Source: Flavobacteriales bacterium | GTDB lineage: Bacteria; Bacteroidota; Bacteroidia; CAIKAF01 | Direction: 5' to 3' | Assembly: GCA_025055575.1 (NCBI GenBank) | Contig: JANWWP010000051.1 | Coordinates: 1 to 34,576, forward strand | DNA: 34,576 nucleotides | Shown: positions 15,577-23,865 of the stretch, one piece after another | Position numbering within the stretch: the stretch's first letter is position 1 | Layout: each line of letters opens with the position of its first letter | Translations under genes and position numbers: made by a program | Notes under the pieces: generated by a model | Databases searched by the model: none | Seen by the model: the letters and a program-made list of their open reading frames with translations, nothing else | Told to the model about the DNA's origin: nothing

Positions 15577-18500
15577 ATGAAAAGTCGTATGAGAGGGCTG
15601 CATGGTGCAAGGTGGCTTTTCTTTTGGATGTGTTGGATGGGCTGGCTCCAGCCTTTAATGGCTTCTCATCTGATGGGGGGCGAGATCACGTGGAAGTGTC
15701 TCGGCAACGGGCAGTATCAATTCAGAATGCGTATTTACAGGGATTGTAACGGCATTGCCATGCCTTTGCCGGTCTCCATCCGGGCCCACAATGTGCCTGG
15801 GATCACGCAGATTCCCATGAATCTTGTGGCCATGACCGAAATTTCGCCCCAGTGCGATGGCGCCGGGCCCACTATTTCTTGTGCTAACGCGGGGCCCTCT
15901 ATTTTTCCTCCCACGCCCGGCGCCGTGCAGCAATTTGAGTTCCAGTCCAATCCGGTGACACTGCCCGGCTTACCACCGCCTCAGGGCTGGGTTTTCACTT
16001 TTGATAACTGCTGCCGCAACGCCGCAATTTTGAATCTCGTGGATCCCGGCAACAATGGTATGACGCTGCGTTCGGTCATGTATGCTGCGCCAGGTCAGCA
16101 ACCCGGACAGTGCATTGACAACTCCCCGGTGTTTGAACAACGACCGGCGATTGTTATCTGCGGCGGTTCCCCGTTCTATTACAATCACAACGCCTCCGAC
16201 CCGGACTTGGATTCCTTATACTACAACTTTGCGCCCTCCCTCAACTGGATGAACGGAGGGCCTTTCTCATCGGCGACGCCCCTGGCCTTCTCTCCGGGCT
16301 ATTCTCTCACAAGCCCTCTGCCCAGCCAGACCCAAAACCCCAACAATCAACCCATGACGCTCAACCACCATACGGGGGAGTTTTTCTTTCAATCTTACAC
16401 ATTCGGAAACTTCGTTTCAGTGATAAAGGTAGAATCCTACCGATGCGGGGTGAAGATCGCCGAAATTTTCCGTGAAATTCAAATCGTTATCCTGAACTGC
16501 GGAGCTAATAATCCGCCTCAGGTGACCGCCCCTTTCCAGAATGCCCAGGGCCAGTACACTCTTTTCACCGACACCGTAGAAGTCGGCGATACGGTCGATT
16601 TTTTGATCACGGCCCACGATCCGGAATTTCTTCCGACGGGCTGGCCCCAACAAATCTGGCTTTCGGCCTCCGGAGGTATGTTTGGCGCCAACTTTTCCAA
16701 CCCGGACAGCGGATGCGCATATCCTCCCTGTGCCGTACTATCGCCGGCCCCACCCGCCGCCAATCCCAACACCATGCAGGTGCATTTCATCTGGCCCACC
16801 ACCTGCGACCATATTTCCTATCCCTGGGGTTGTTATTCCCTGAACAATCTGCACACTTTTGTCCTCACTTTCAGTGACAACTACTGCCCGGCGCCTTCCT
16901 ACCGAAGCATCACCGTGGCTATTGTTGTGAAAGCCAAGCCTGTGGTGCCCTCGCCCGAACTGCGTTGCCTGGAAGTGCTGGCCAATGGGGATGTAAAGCT
17001 CACATGGATTCCTTCTTTGGATACATCCAACACCTTCAACAGCTATAGGATTTATTCAGCCCCATCCCCAACCGGACCTTTCTTGGAGGTGGATTCCATC
17101 TTTAATATCAACCAAAACACCTACACACACACGGGCGCGGGAGCGCATCTCCAGAGCAAATACTACTTCATTGTGGCGCGCTCGGGCTGTTATGGAAAAG
17201 TGGTGGCCCCGCCCAGGGATACCCTTCAAACCATTTATGTGAGCGCTGCGGCACCCAACACTCCGCTGATAGATGTGCAATGGAATGCCATTTCCACACC
17301 CTTAATCCCCTCCAACTCCGGTCAATACAGCTTATCTTCGGCTGTGGGGACGGGAGTTTTATCCCCGCTATATCAAGGTTCTGCACTTCAATATCAAGAC
17401 AACTTTTTAACCTGCACTGTCACCAAACTTTACCAGGTAGTTAATCCGGATGCTTCGGGGTGCCTCAACATTTCCAATCTTTTTCAGGGGAATTTTCAAA
17501 ATCAGATTCCCCCGCCGGCTCCTGCCTTGGACAGTGTCTCTGCTTCGGCTGCCGGCATTGTGGCCGGTTGGTTCCCTTCCCAAGCCCCGGATGCGGCCTC
17601 ATATATTCTGTTTCACGTCAGCGGTGGCCAGTATGTGCCTGTAGCTCAAGTGAACGGCGCTTCCGTCACCTGGTATGAGGATACCGGCCATTTTGCACAG
17701 GATGGGCCCCAATCCTATGCCCTGGCGGTGGTGGATTCGTGTGGCAATGTGAGTGATACCTCAGCGGTGCACACCACCCTCTTTTTAAGTTATCAAATGT
17801 TTCCCTGTGAGGGCCAGAATAAACTTAGCTGGACGCCCTATGGAGGCTGGCAACCCGCAGCGTACAAAGTGTGGATCTCTGAGAATGGGGGGGGCTACCA
17901 GCTGGCCGCTACTTTGGGCGGATCGGTTCTAAGTTTTACCCATCAGGGATTGCAACAAGGCTTTCAATATTGTTACCGTATTCAGGCTCTTTCGGGCAGC
18001 GGGGCGTCTTCGACTTCCAATACGGTATGCGTTACGTCTGATGCTCAGAGCCTTCCTTCCTTCAGCTACATCCGCTTTGCCACGGTGCAGCCCGATGGCA
18101 GCGTGTATCTGTGTCTGATATATGACACCCTGGCCAGCGTGAAACGCATTCTCCTGACGCGGGCCCGCGATGGAATGTCGGTTTTTGATACCATAGCCAC
18201 ACTGTATGGCGCTCCGGGCTCAAATCAGATTTGTTATTTGGATACAGACGTCCAGACCGCTTTTGAAAGTTACAGGTACAGGGTGGCGCTCATTGATCAT
18301 TGCAATCAGCCTTCGGGTTTGTCCAACGTGGCCCGTACTATCCTGCTTCGAGGCCAGGCGGCCGGTCAGTTTCAGAATGCGCTTTTCTGGAATGATTATG
18401 AAGGTTGGCCAAACGGTGTGGAGTCCTACACTCTGGAGCGGCTGACTGCCTCCTTTATGCCATTAGGGCCGGTGAATATGTACGTCACCAACCCAGGACG

Positions 18501-18921
18501 CGTGGAGGAGGATGTTTACAACCTTCTGCCTCAGGAAAATCTGTTCGAACAATGCTACAGGGTGCTGGCCCGTGAGGCTCTTGGAAATCCTTTCTTATTG
18601 AAAGACAGCAGTTATTCCAACATAGTGTGTCTGACGCATCCGCCCACTTTTTTCATTCCCAACGCATTTAACCCAGCAGGCGGTATCAATACGCTGTTTA
18701 AACCCTACGGATTGTGGAGTCAGAACGTGGAGACTTACCGCCTCATGGTATTTAACCGTTGGGGAGAACTTATTTTTGAAACCTCCGATATCCAGGCAGG
18801 ATGGGATGGCTCCTATGGAGGTAAGCTTTGCCCGCTGGGTGTATATGTGTACCGTCTGGACTTACGCTTCAAAGGATTGGATGAAGAGGTACGGATAGGC
18901 ACCGTCACGCTTTTGCGTTGA
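15577..18921 (+). CDS. Giant surface protein, SHLMGGEITW-type N-terminus, FN3-like repeats, T9SS type B tail
   Basis: A 1,114-residue exported protein. After a signal peptide (about 1-29, ending PLMA) the mature N-terminus begins SHLMGGEITWKC and continues to YRDCNG, a block that recurs at the start of many large Bacteroidota surface proteins of unknown function. The first 460 or so residues form this Cys-rich domain (NCCRNA, and a cadherin/PKD-like stretch near 300-450). From about 465 there are several fibronectin-III-like repeats (LRCLEVLANGDVKLTW, FPCEGQNKLSWTPYGGW, YCYRIQALSG). The C-terminal 90 residues (FFIPNAFNPAGG, FNRWGELIFET, GVYVYRL, GTVTLLR) are a type B T9SS sorting domain. It is probably an adhesin or surface-layer component, but the role is unproven. 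It is divergent from the other type B gene. Confidence 0.9.
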   Translation: MKSRMRGLHGARWLFFWMCWMGWLQPLMASHLMGGEITWKCLGNGQYQFRMRIYRDCNGIAMPLPVSIRAHNVPGITQIPMNLVAMTEISPQCDGAGPTISCANAGPSIFPPTPGAVQQFEFQSNPVTLPGLPPPQGWVFTFDNCCRNAAILNLVDPGNNGMTLRSVMYAAPGQQPGQCIDNSPVFEQRPAIVICGGSPFYYNHNASDPDLDSLYYNFAPSLNWMNGGPFSSATPLAFSPGYSLTSPLPSQTQNPNNQPMTLNHHTGEFFFQSYTFGNFVSVIKVESYRCGVKIAEIFREIQIVILNCGANNPPQVTAPFQNAQGQYTLFTDTVEVGDTVDFLITAHDPEFLPTGWPQQIWLSASGGMFGANFSNPDSGCAYPPCAVLSPAPPAANPNTMQVHFIWPTTCDHISYPWGCYSLNNLHTFVLTFSDNYCPAPSYRSITVAIVVKAKPVVPSPELRCLEVLANGDVKLTWIPSLDTSNTFNSYRIYSAPSPTGPFLEVDSIFNINQNTYTHTGAGAHLQSKYYFIVARSGCYGKVVAPPRDTLQTIYVSAAAPNTPLIDVQWNAISTPLIPSNSGQYSLSSAVGTGVLSPLYQGSALQYQDNFLTCTVTKLYQVVNPDASGCLNISNLFQGNFQNQIPPPAPALDSVSASAAGIVAGWFPSQAPDAASYILFHVSGGQYVPVAQVNGASVTWYEDTGHFAQDGPQSYALAVVDSCGNVSDTSAVHTTLFLSYQMFPCEGQNKLSWTPYGGWQPAAYKVWISENGGGYQLAATLGGSVLSFTHQGLQQGFQYCYRIQALSGSGASSTSNTVCVTSDAQSLPSFSYIRFATVQPDGSVYLCLIYDTLASVKRILLTRARDGMSVFDTIATLYGAPGSNQICYLDTDVQTAFESYRYRVALIDHCNQPSGLSNVARTILLRGQAAGQFQNALFWNDYEGWPNGVESYTLERLTASFMPLGPVNMYVTNPGRVEEDVYNLLPQENLFEQCYRVLAREALGNPFLLKDSSYSNIVCLTHPPTFFIPNAFNPAGGINTLFKPYGLWSQNVETYRLMVFNRWGELIFETSDIQAGWDGSYGGKLCPLGVYVYRLDLRFKGLDEEVRIGTVTLLR

Positions 18922-19000
18922 TTATTGAATAGGCGAGATAATCTAATAAAAATTTCATGGTTAATGGGCATTTTTTGGGAAAAAACTCTTACTTTTTGAA

Positions 19001-19031
19001 TTTGAGTTATTAAACAGATCGGTTTCATTTG
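19001..19031 (+). promoter_or_regulatory. Predicted galE promoter (TTTG-N19-TTCATTTG)
   Basis: TTTG at 19001-19004 and TTCATTTG at 19024-19031 are 19 bases apart, which fits the Bacteroidota -33/-7 arrangement with one mismatch to TAnnTTTG. The box ends 41 bases before the galE ATG. The rest of the 151-base gap after the upstream surface-protein gene shows no clear terminator. Confidence 0.5.
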
Positions 19032-19072
19032 GTCTCTGGCCTTTGATTCTTTTGTTTCTTTGATGGCCTGAT

Positions 19073-20116
19073 ATGGCATTACAAGACGCTTATATTCTTG
19101 TGACAGGTGGTGCGGGCTATATTGGTTCCCACACTTTGGTAACTCTCATGGAGAAAGGTTTTAGACACCTGATTTCTCTGGACAATTACAGTACCAGCCG
19201 GCCGGACAGCTACGCCCTTGTTGAAAAAATTACGGGGTCTCGTCCGGTGGTGGTGGAAGGAGCGGTGGGAGACCGGGCCTTAATCCGCCACCTCATGGAC
19301 ACTTACAAGCCGGCCGGAGTCATTCATTTTGCGGCCTGGAAAGCGGTGGGCGAAAGCATGGAGAAGCCCTTTCTCTATTTAGAAAATAATATTTCCCAGA
19401 TGCAAGTGTTTCTTGAAGAGGTGTATCGGCAGCACAAGCCGGTTTTTATTTTTTCTTCTTCCTGTACAGTGTATGGCGAAGTGCAGCAACTGCCTGTGGA
19501 CGAGACCACACCCCGGCGGCCTGCCAACTCCGTGTATGGCCTCACCAAGCAGATGGGAGAGGACCTTTTGGAGGGCCTGTGCCGCATGGGATTCACGGGG
19601 CCTGTGGTGGCCCTGCGCTATTTTAATCCGGTAGGGGCTTATCCGGATGGCACATTAGGAGAGTGGCCCATAGGAAAGCCCAACAACCTTCTGCCCATCA
19701 TTTGCCAAACGGCGGCGGGCCGGTTACAGGAACTTACTATTCATGGTCAGGATTATCCCACGCGGGACGGCACGTGCATCCGGGACTATGTGCATGTGAT
19801 GGACATCGCTGAAGCCCATGTGCTCGCTCTGGAATATGCCACCAAAGCGGCCTCGGACCGGATGGAAATTTTTAATCTGGGCACAGGCTCGGGCGTCAGT
19901 GTTCTGGAAGCGGTTCATGCTTTTGAAGCCGCGAATGGTATTAAACTCCCTTGGCGCATGGGACCCCGGCGCCCCGGCGATGTCACGGCGGTATATTCCA
20001 ACAGCCGAAAAGCCGCTGAAATTTTATCCTGGAAACCCCGTTACACGTTGCACGACATGATGCGCAGCGCCTGGCTCTGGCAACAGTACCTTGAAAATCA
20101 GAAGCTGCCTCTTTGA
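19073..20116 (+). CDS. galE: UDP-glucose 4-epimerase
   Basis: A 347-residue cytoplasmic epimerase interconverting UDP-glucose and UDP-galactose (Leloir pathway and supply of UDP-galactose for surface glycans). It shows the NAD-binding TGGAGYIGSH (11-20), SSSCTVYG (128-135) and the catalytic YxxxK pair Tyr155-Lys159 (YGLTK). GalE-specific blocks follow: YFNPVGAYPDGTLGEWP, NNLLP, DYPTRDGTCIRDYVHVMD and the terminal GDVTAVY. These separate it from dTDP-glucose dehydratases and from the other SDRs in this window. A UDP-N-acetylglucosamine activity cannot be excluded. Its TGA abuts the stop codon of the convergent small secreted protein gene with no bases between. A promoter-like pair is visible upstream, so it is probably monocistronic. 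Confidence 0.95.
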   Translation: MALQDAYILVTGGAGYIGSHTLVTLMEKGFRHLISLDNYSTSRPDSYALVEKITGSRPVVVEGAVGDRALIRHLMDTYKPAGVIHFAAWKAVGESMEKPFLYLENNISQMQVFLEEVYRQHKPVFIFSSSCTVYGEVQQLPVDETTPRRPANSVYGLTKQMGEDLLEGLCRMGFTGPVVALRYFNPVGAYPDGTLGEWPIGKPNNLLPIICQTAAGRLQELTIHGQDYPTRDGTCIRDYVHVMDIAEAHVLALEYATKAASDRMEIFNLGTGSGVSVLEAVHAFEAANGIKLPWRMGPRRPGDVTAVYSNSRKAAEILSWKPRYTLHDMMRSAWLWQQYLENQKLPL

Positions 20117-20458
20117 TCAGCGTTCTTTCAGGGCTTGTTTTCCGGACGCATCCACAGGCACCCGACGCACATTGTGCATGTCTATTTTTTGAACCTGACG
20201 GACTGCCGGTTTAGAACCCGAGCCGGGACGCTGCGCTGTTTCTGAGGAATGAGGTGTGGAGGTCATGGGTTGATTCACTGGCCTTTGGACGGGCGCCGGC
20301 TGCCCTATTACGCCCCCCGCCGGACGCTGGGGCGCGGAAGGCGCTGTTTGAACAGCGGCAGGTTGCGCCGTGCGCTGGGTTTCCCGTTTTTGGTCGCCCT
20401 GGGACCAGGCCATGACCGGTAGGACACCGAAGGCCAGACAATAAAAGAAAGTCTTCAT
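20117..20458 (-). CDS. Small secreted Pro/Gln-rich protein of unknown function
   Basis: A 113-residue product with a signal peptide (1-20, ending AWSQ) and a low-complexity mature region rich in Pro, Gln, Ala, Thr and Arg. The sequence QxPxxxQRP-like units (APQRPAGG, APVQRPVNQP, ETAQRPGSG) repeat loosely, and the C-terminal 30 residues are basic. No family is recognised. The signal peptide, the promoter pair upstream (TTTG-N19-TTATTTTG) and the clean fit between neighbouring genes support a real gene; an intrinsically disordered envelope protein is the simplest reading. It is convergent with galE, and the two stop codons meet in the palindrome TGATCA. Confidence 0.7.
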   Translation of the reverse strand: MKTFFYCLAFGVLPVMAWSQGDQKRETQRTAQPAAVQTAPSAPQRPAGGVIGQPAPVQRPVNQPMTSTPHSSETAQRPGSGSKPAVRQVQKIDMHNVRRVPVDASGKQALKER

Positions 20459-20471
20459 TTTAAAGTTATTT

Positions 20472-20502
20472 CAAAATAATTGGTGGCAAATTTTGTTCCA
20501 AA
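20472..20502 (-). promoter_or_regulatory. Predicted promoter of the small Pro/Gln-rich protein gene
   Basis: On the minus strand TTTG (20499-20502) and TTATTTTG (20472-20479) are separated by 19 bases, one mismatch from TTTG-N19-TAnnTTTG. The -7 box ends 13 bases before the ATG at 20458. The promoter lies wholly in the 48-base gap after the upstream T9SS cargo gene. Confidence 0.5.
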
Positions 20503-20506
20503 ACAA

Positions 20507-21706
20507 TTATTCTTTCACAAGCAGGCGTCTGAGGGGCGCCATACCGGGCGCATCCAGAGGGATCACCTCCGCCACATACACGCCGGAGGCAAGGTGCTCA
20601 AAAGAAAATTGCGCACCGGTAGAGAAAAACACATTTTCAAGAAGCCGGCCATTCAAATCCATAAGCTTCAGCTGATAGCGGGTGTCGCTCTTGCCTTGAA
20701 GAATGAGCACATTCCGGAACGGATTGGGGCCCATCTGAAGAAATTCTGAGAAGCCTTCGTTCAGTCCTATATTATTCACGTTGCTGATCCATTCCAGCCG
20801 CTTGACGGAGCCATCGGGGTTGAGTTCTGCACCTGCAAACCGGAACCGGCGGAATTTGGCGAAGTACTCTACCGATTTTAAAACATTACGACCGGACTGA
20901 ATGCCGGGATCATAACCTAAGGCCGTTACCAGAAGGGTGTATAAATTGTTGTCCACAAAAATCCAGTCGGCCGGATAATTGATACCAAAAGCGGGGATGG
21001 AGATGGGGGCCCCTAGCTTCAGCCATAGGCTGTCGTAGTTATCTTGCGTGACAAAAGCTTTAAGCGTGAGAGTGCCGGAGGGAAATTCCGGGGTCAACAC
21101 GCGCACGATTTCGTGGAAGTCGGCCCGCACTGTTGCTTTGCGCTTCACATGGGCGCTGTCGATGGTGACCTGGACGGGTGTGCCCAGCAGGTTGTAAAGA
21201 GAATCAAAATTGATTGGAAGAAAGGAATCAAAAGAATATGTTGTATTTATGGATGTGCCTAGGGAGCAAGGATAATTGATCAGGGTGTAGCCAGGGGAAA
21301 ATTGAGCCACCAGTTGCTGGCCTTGCAACACACCCGATGTCCCTAAAATTTTAAGGCTTGATGCTGAATTTTCCAGGTAGAAACTGACGCCTGTGGGCGA
21401 GGTGTAACCCACGGTAGCTGTGGGGAAGGACCCTCCGGCTGGCAGACTGCCGGGCGTTACAAAATTGAGGGTGTAGCTATCGGTGACGGCCTGCCCTGTG
21501 AGGTCCAGCACGTCCACCACGCCGGGTGTGCCGGGCAGGGTGTCGCCCATCATCCCCGTGGGCGAGGCATTTACATGGAATTCAGCAAAATCGCCGGGCG
21601 CGGCAAAATCTGCCGAGGTTAGGATGACTGTTTGGGCCTTGGCATTGAAAAAGCATAAGAGGCCCGCAGCGAGGGTCATGAAAAGAATGGTTGAAATACG
21701 CATCAT
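20507..21706 (-). CDS. Secreted protein with T9SS type A sorting domain
   Basis: A 399-residue exported protein with a signal peptide ending FFNAKAQ. The central region is beta-rich and has no recognised domain; repeated phrases on titles such as PAFGINYPADWIF and a C-terminal-domain junction at NEGFSEFLQMGPNPFRN are visible. The last 75 residues (MGPNPFRNVLILQ, KLMDLNGRLLEN, LASGVYVAEV, RRLLVKE) are a type A T9SS sorting domain, so export across the outer membrane is expected. Two adjacent ATG codons (21706 and 21703) are possible starts; an in-frame TTG further up falls inside the promoter box and is rejected. It lies 27 bases after trxB on the same strand but has an exact TAnnTTTG box in the gap, so it may be expressed separately. 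Confidence 0.82.
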   Translation of the reverse strand: MMRISTILFMTLAAGLLCFFNAKAQTVILTSADFAAPGDFAEFHVNASPTGMMGDTLPGTPGVVDVLDLTGQAVTDSYTLNFVTPGSLPAGGSFPTATVGYTSPTGVSFYLENSASSLKILGTSGVLQGQQLVAQFSPGYTLINYPCSLGTSINTTYSFDSFLPINFDSLYNLLGTPVQVTIDSAHVKRKATVRADFHEIVRVLTPEFPSGTLTLKAFVTQDNYDSLWLKLGAPISIPAFGINYPADWIFVDNNLYTLLVTALGYDPGIQSGRNVLKSVEYFAKFRRFRFAGAELNPDGSVKRLEWISNVNNIGLNEGFSEFLQMGPNPFRNVLILQGKSDTRYQLKLMDLNGRLLENVFFSTGAQFSFEHLASGVYVAEVIPLDAPGMAPLRRLLVKE

Positions 21707-21709
21707 GCA

Positions 21710-21717
21710 CAAATATA
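21710..21717 (-). promoter_or_regulatory. Predicted -7 box (TATATTTG) abutting the start codons
   Basis: TATATTTG on the minus strand is an exact TAnnTTTG match and is separated from the ATG at 21706 by only three bases. If functional, transcription should begin at or just inside the first codons, so the mRNA would be leaderless and may start at the second ATG (21703). Confidence 0.4.
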
Positions 21718-21733
21718 AGAGGGTTTGAAATGT

Positions 21734-22678
21734 TCAATGCCCTAGGGCCGCCAAATAACGCTCCGCCTCAAGAGCTGCCATGCAACCTGTGCCGGCTGCC
21801 GTCACAGCTTGGCGGTACACTTTGTCCTGGGCATCTCCGGCCACAAAGACCCCCGGAACATCGGTGGCCGTGGAGTCGGGCCGCGTGAACACATAGCCAT
21901 TTTCGTCTAAACGGAGCCAGGGCTTTAAAAAATCGGTATTCGGTTTATGGCCAATAGCCACAAAAAAGCCGGTTACGGGTAGAATACGTTCTTCGCCCCG
22001 GTCTTTGTGCAAAATCCTGACGCCCTCCACAGCTTCCTGTCCCAGCACTTCCAATGTTTCGGTGTTGGTATGGATCACAATATTGGGGGTATTGCGCACG
22101 CGTTGCTCCATAATTTTACTGGCCCTGAACTTATCGCTGCGCACCAGCATATGCACACGGGTGCAGAGTTTAGAGAGATAATGGGCCTCTTCGCAGGCGG
22201 TGTCGCCCCCGCCCACGATGGCCACTTCCTGTCCACGGAAAAAGAAACCATCGCACACAGCACAGGCTGAAACACCTCGGCCGTTGAGCCTCTGTTCACT
22301 TTCCAGCCCCAGCCATTTTGCCGAAGCGCCGGTGCATACAATCACTGTTTGGGCCCACAAAGTACGGCCGCCATCTGTCGTGATTTTGTGGGCTTTCGGA
22401 TCCGAAAAATCCACTTCCGTTACGGTTTCGTACAGGATGCGGGTGCCAAAGCGCTCGGCCTGCTTTCGAAACAATTCCATCATCTCCGGCCCCATAATGC
22501 CCTCCGGAAACCCAGGGTAGTTTTCAACTTCGTTGGTGATCATCAGCTGGCCACCCGGCTGCGGACCCGCCAGAAGGATGGGCTGTAAAGCGGCCCGGGC
22601 AGCATAGATGGCGGCCGTGTAGCCGGCCGGCCCGGCGCCAATAATAAGGCAACTCTCCGGATTTTTGAACTCGGTCAT
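21734..22678 (-). CDS. trxB: Thioredoxin reductase (NADPH)
   Basis: A 314-residue flavoenzyme that passes electrons from NADPH through FAD and a redox disulfide to thioredoxin. The FAD Rossmann motif IIGAGPAGY is at about 12-20, the redox-active CAVC in SACAVCDG is Cys139 and Cys142, and the NADPH motif IVGGGDTACEEA begins near 154. The terminal FVAGDAQD block and YRQAVTAAGTGCMAAL complete the FAD site. Length is normal for the low-molecular-weight class. An in-frame TTG at 22690 would add four residues but overlaps a TAnnTTTG box, so the ATG at 22678 is taken. A ferredoxin/flavodoxin reductase role is unlikely because the CxxC is intact. The T9SS cargo gene follows 27 bases downstream. Confidence 0.96.
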   Translation of the reverse strand: MTEFKNPESCLIIGAGPAGYTAAIYAARAALQPILLAGPQPGGQLMITNEVENYPGFPEGIMGPEMMELFRKQAERFGTRILYETVTEVDFSDPKAHKITTDGGRTLWAQTVIVCTGASAKWLGLESEQRLNGRGVSACAVCDGFFFRGQEVAIVGGGDTACEEAHYLSKLCTRVHMLVRSDKFRASKIMEQRVRNTPNIVIHTNTETLEVLGQEAVEGVRILHKDRGEERILPVTGFFVAIGHKPNTDFLKPWLRLDENGYVFTRPDSTATDVPGVFVAGDAQDKVYRQAVTAAGTGCMAALEAERYLAALGH

Positions 22679-22687
22679 GGTGGGCGG

Positions 22688-22695
22688 CAAAAGTA
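22688..22695 (-). promoter_or_regulatory. Predicted -7 box (TACTTTTG) for trxB
   Basis: TACTTTTG on the minus strand is an exact TAnnTTTG match ending nine bases before the trxB ATG. No TTTG word occurs at the usual -33 spacing. The predicted leader is a few bases at most. Confidence 0.4.
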
Positions 22696-22877
22696 ATAAG
22701 AGGCCTGGGAGACTTTAGTTACATTCAAGGGATGGCTTCCAGTGATATCTATTCTTACTTTCTTTTATTAAAGAGGCTACTTAATTGCTATCAAGCGAGC
22801 GACGTATTTGTTTTTTTAAAAGCTCAATGCAGTCGATTGTGTTAAAATGTTGAAAAAAATTAGGATTGTAATTAATC

Positions 22878-22906
22878 TTGATTTAAAACTACAACTTTTA
22901 TTTTTG
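22878..22906 (+). promoter_or_regulatory. Predicted promoter (TTG-N18-TATTTTTG) of the beta-barrel protein gene
   Basis: TTG at 22878-22880 and the exact -7 box TATTTTTG at 22899-22906 are 18 bases apart and precede the ATG at 22926 by 19 bases. The other 170 bases of this divergent gap with trxB are AT-rich and show no further feature. Confidence 0.5.
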
Positions 22907-22925
22907 TCTGGATTCATAATTACAT

Positions 22926-23717
22926 ATGAATAAGTGTTTCCTTTTAATTTCTATATGGTTAGTAGCAAATTTAAATAGCGCTCAAGGGCAGACTGTGATG
23001 GAAGATGTCATTTATCTTAAAAACGGCGCTGTGTTGCGTGGCACCATTACGCAGAACATACCCGGAAAATTTATTCGAATAGAATCTCAAAATCAGGAGG
23101 CTACGCTGGTGCGATGGGACGAGGTGGATAAAGTGGCGTCGGAACCGCGGAAAAGCAGTTCGGGGAGTAGCAGATCCAGCGCTTCTTCAGGCAGGAGTAA
23201 GGCTTCGGATTCCGGAAGTTCCTCAGGGGCGAGAAACAGCGGCCGTTCCGGAGGGCTTTCGCTGCAATCCGATGTGGATGCCGGTTATCGCGGACTTGTA
23301 GAGACCGGGGTGGAATTAGGCGTCAGCGGTTTGGCGCTCGATCGCTTCAAGCTCAATGTCATCAACGGGTACCAGTTTGTGCCGGTTTTAATTACCGGAT
23401 TTGGTGTCGGAATGCGTTATTATTATTCCTCTTGGGCCAATCGGGGTTCTGTGTCCTTCCCAATGTTTCTGGATCTCCGGGCGGTTTTTCTGGAAAGCCG
23501 CTTCACACCCTATGCATCTTTTGGCATAGGTTACACGCTCAACAGCCGATTCCGGGGCGTGGGCTTGTATTTAAGCCCCAATCTTGGCGTGCGGTATTAC
23601 ATCAACGACCGGCTGGGCCTTAATTTTGGATTGGGCTACGAAGTGCAGCGTTTTGGAAGCAGTATCCTTCGTTTATATTCGAATGCCATTAGTTTGAACG
23701 CAGGGTTTTCTTTTTAA
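22926..23717 (+). CDS. Outer-membrane beta-barrel protein with Ser-rich linker
   Basis: A 263-residue exported protein. The signal peptide (1-22, ending AQGQ) is followed by a short beta domain with DVIYLKNGAVLRGTITQ, a block found at the start of many Bacteroidota envelope proteins and resembling small SH3-like folds. Residues about 75-110 are a Ser/Gly/Arg-rich low-complexity linker. The remainder alternates hydrophobic and polar residues as in an eight-strand outer-membrane barrel (YASFGIGYTLN, LSPNLGVRYYIN, RLGLNFGLGYEV) and ends in aromatic Phe (NAGFSF), the usual recognition signal for barrel assembly. The function is unknown; a structural or sensing role is possible. A weak 6-bp hairpin lies 33 bases past the stop. 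Confidence 0.8.
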   Translation: MNKCFLLISIWLVANLNSAQGQTVMEDVIYLKNGAVLRGTITQNIPGKFIRIESQNQEATLVRWDEVDKVASEPRKSSSGSSRSSASSGRSKASDSGSSSGARNSGRSGGLSLQSDVDAGYRGLVETGVELGVSGLALDRFKLNVINGYQFVPVLITGFGVGMRYYYSSWANRGSVSFPMFLDLRAVFLESRFTPYASFGIGYTLNSRFRGVGLYLSPNLGVRYYINDRLGLNFGLGYEVQRFGSSILRLYSNAISLNAGFSF

Positions 23718-23749
23718 AATTTGTATCCATCAGCGGGAACAACAGAAAG

Positions 23750-23764
23750 AGCCAGCCTCTGGCT
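23750..23764 (+). terminator. Weak terminator-like hairpin
   Basis: AGCCAG-CCT-CTGGCT is a perfect 6-bp stem with a three-base loop, 33 bases after the stop of the beta-barrel gene. It is followed by AGTGTTTC, which has only three T residues in a row, so termination strength is doubtful. Confidence 0.3.
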
Positions 23765-23852
23765 AGTGTTTCTGGAAGAATTAAGAATAAGAATTCGACA
23801 ACTAGGGGAATTTTTAAGATAAATCAAAAAAAATTCTAAGGTTCAGCGCCCC

Positions 23853-23860
23853 TACATTTG
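23853..23860 (+). promoter_or_regulatory. Predicted -7 box (TACATTTG) five bases from the start codon
   Basis: TACATTTG is an exact TAnnTTTG match and only CAGCC lies between it and the ATG at 23866. The expected transcription start coincides with the ATG, predicting a leaderless mRNA. No TTTG -33 word is seen at normal spacing. Confidence 0.45.
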
Positions 23861-23865
23861 CAGCC

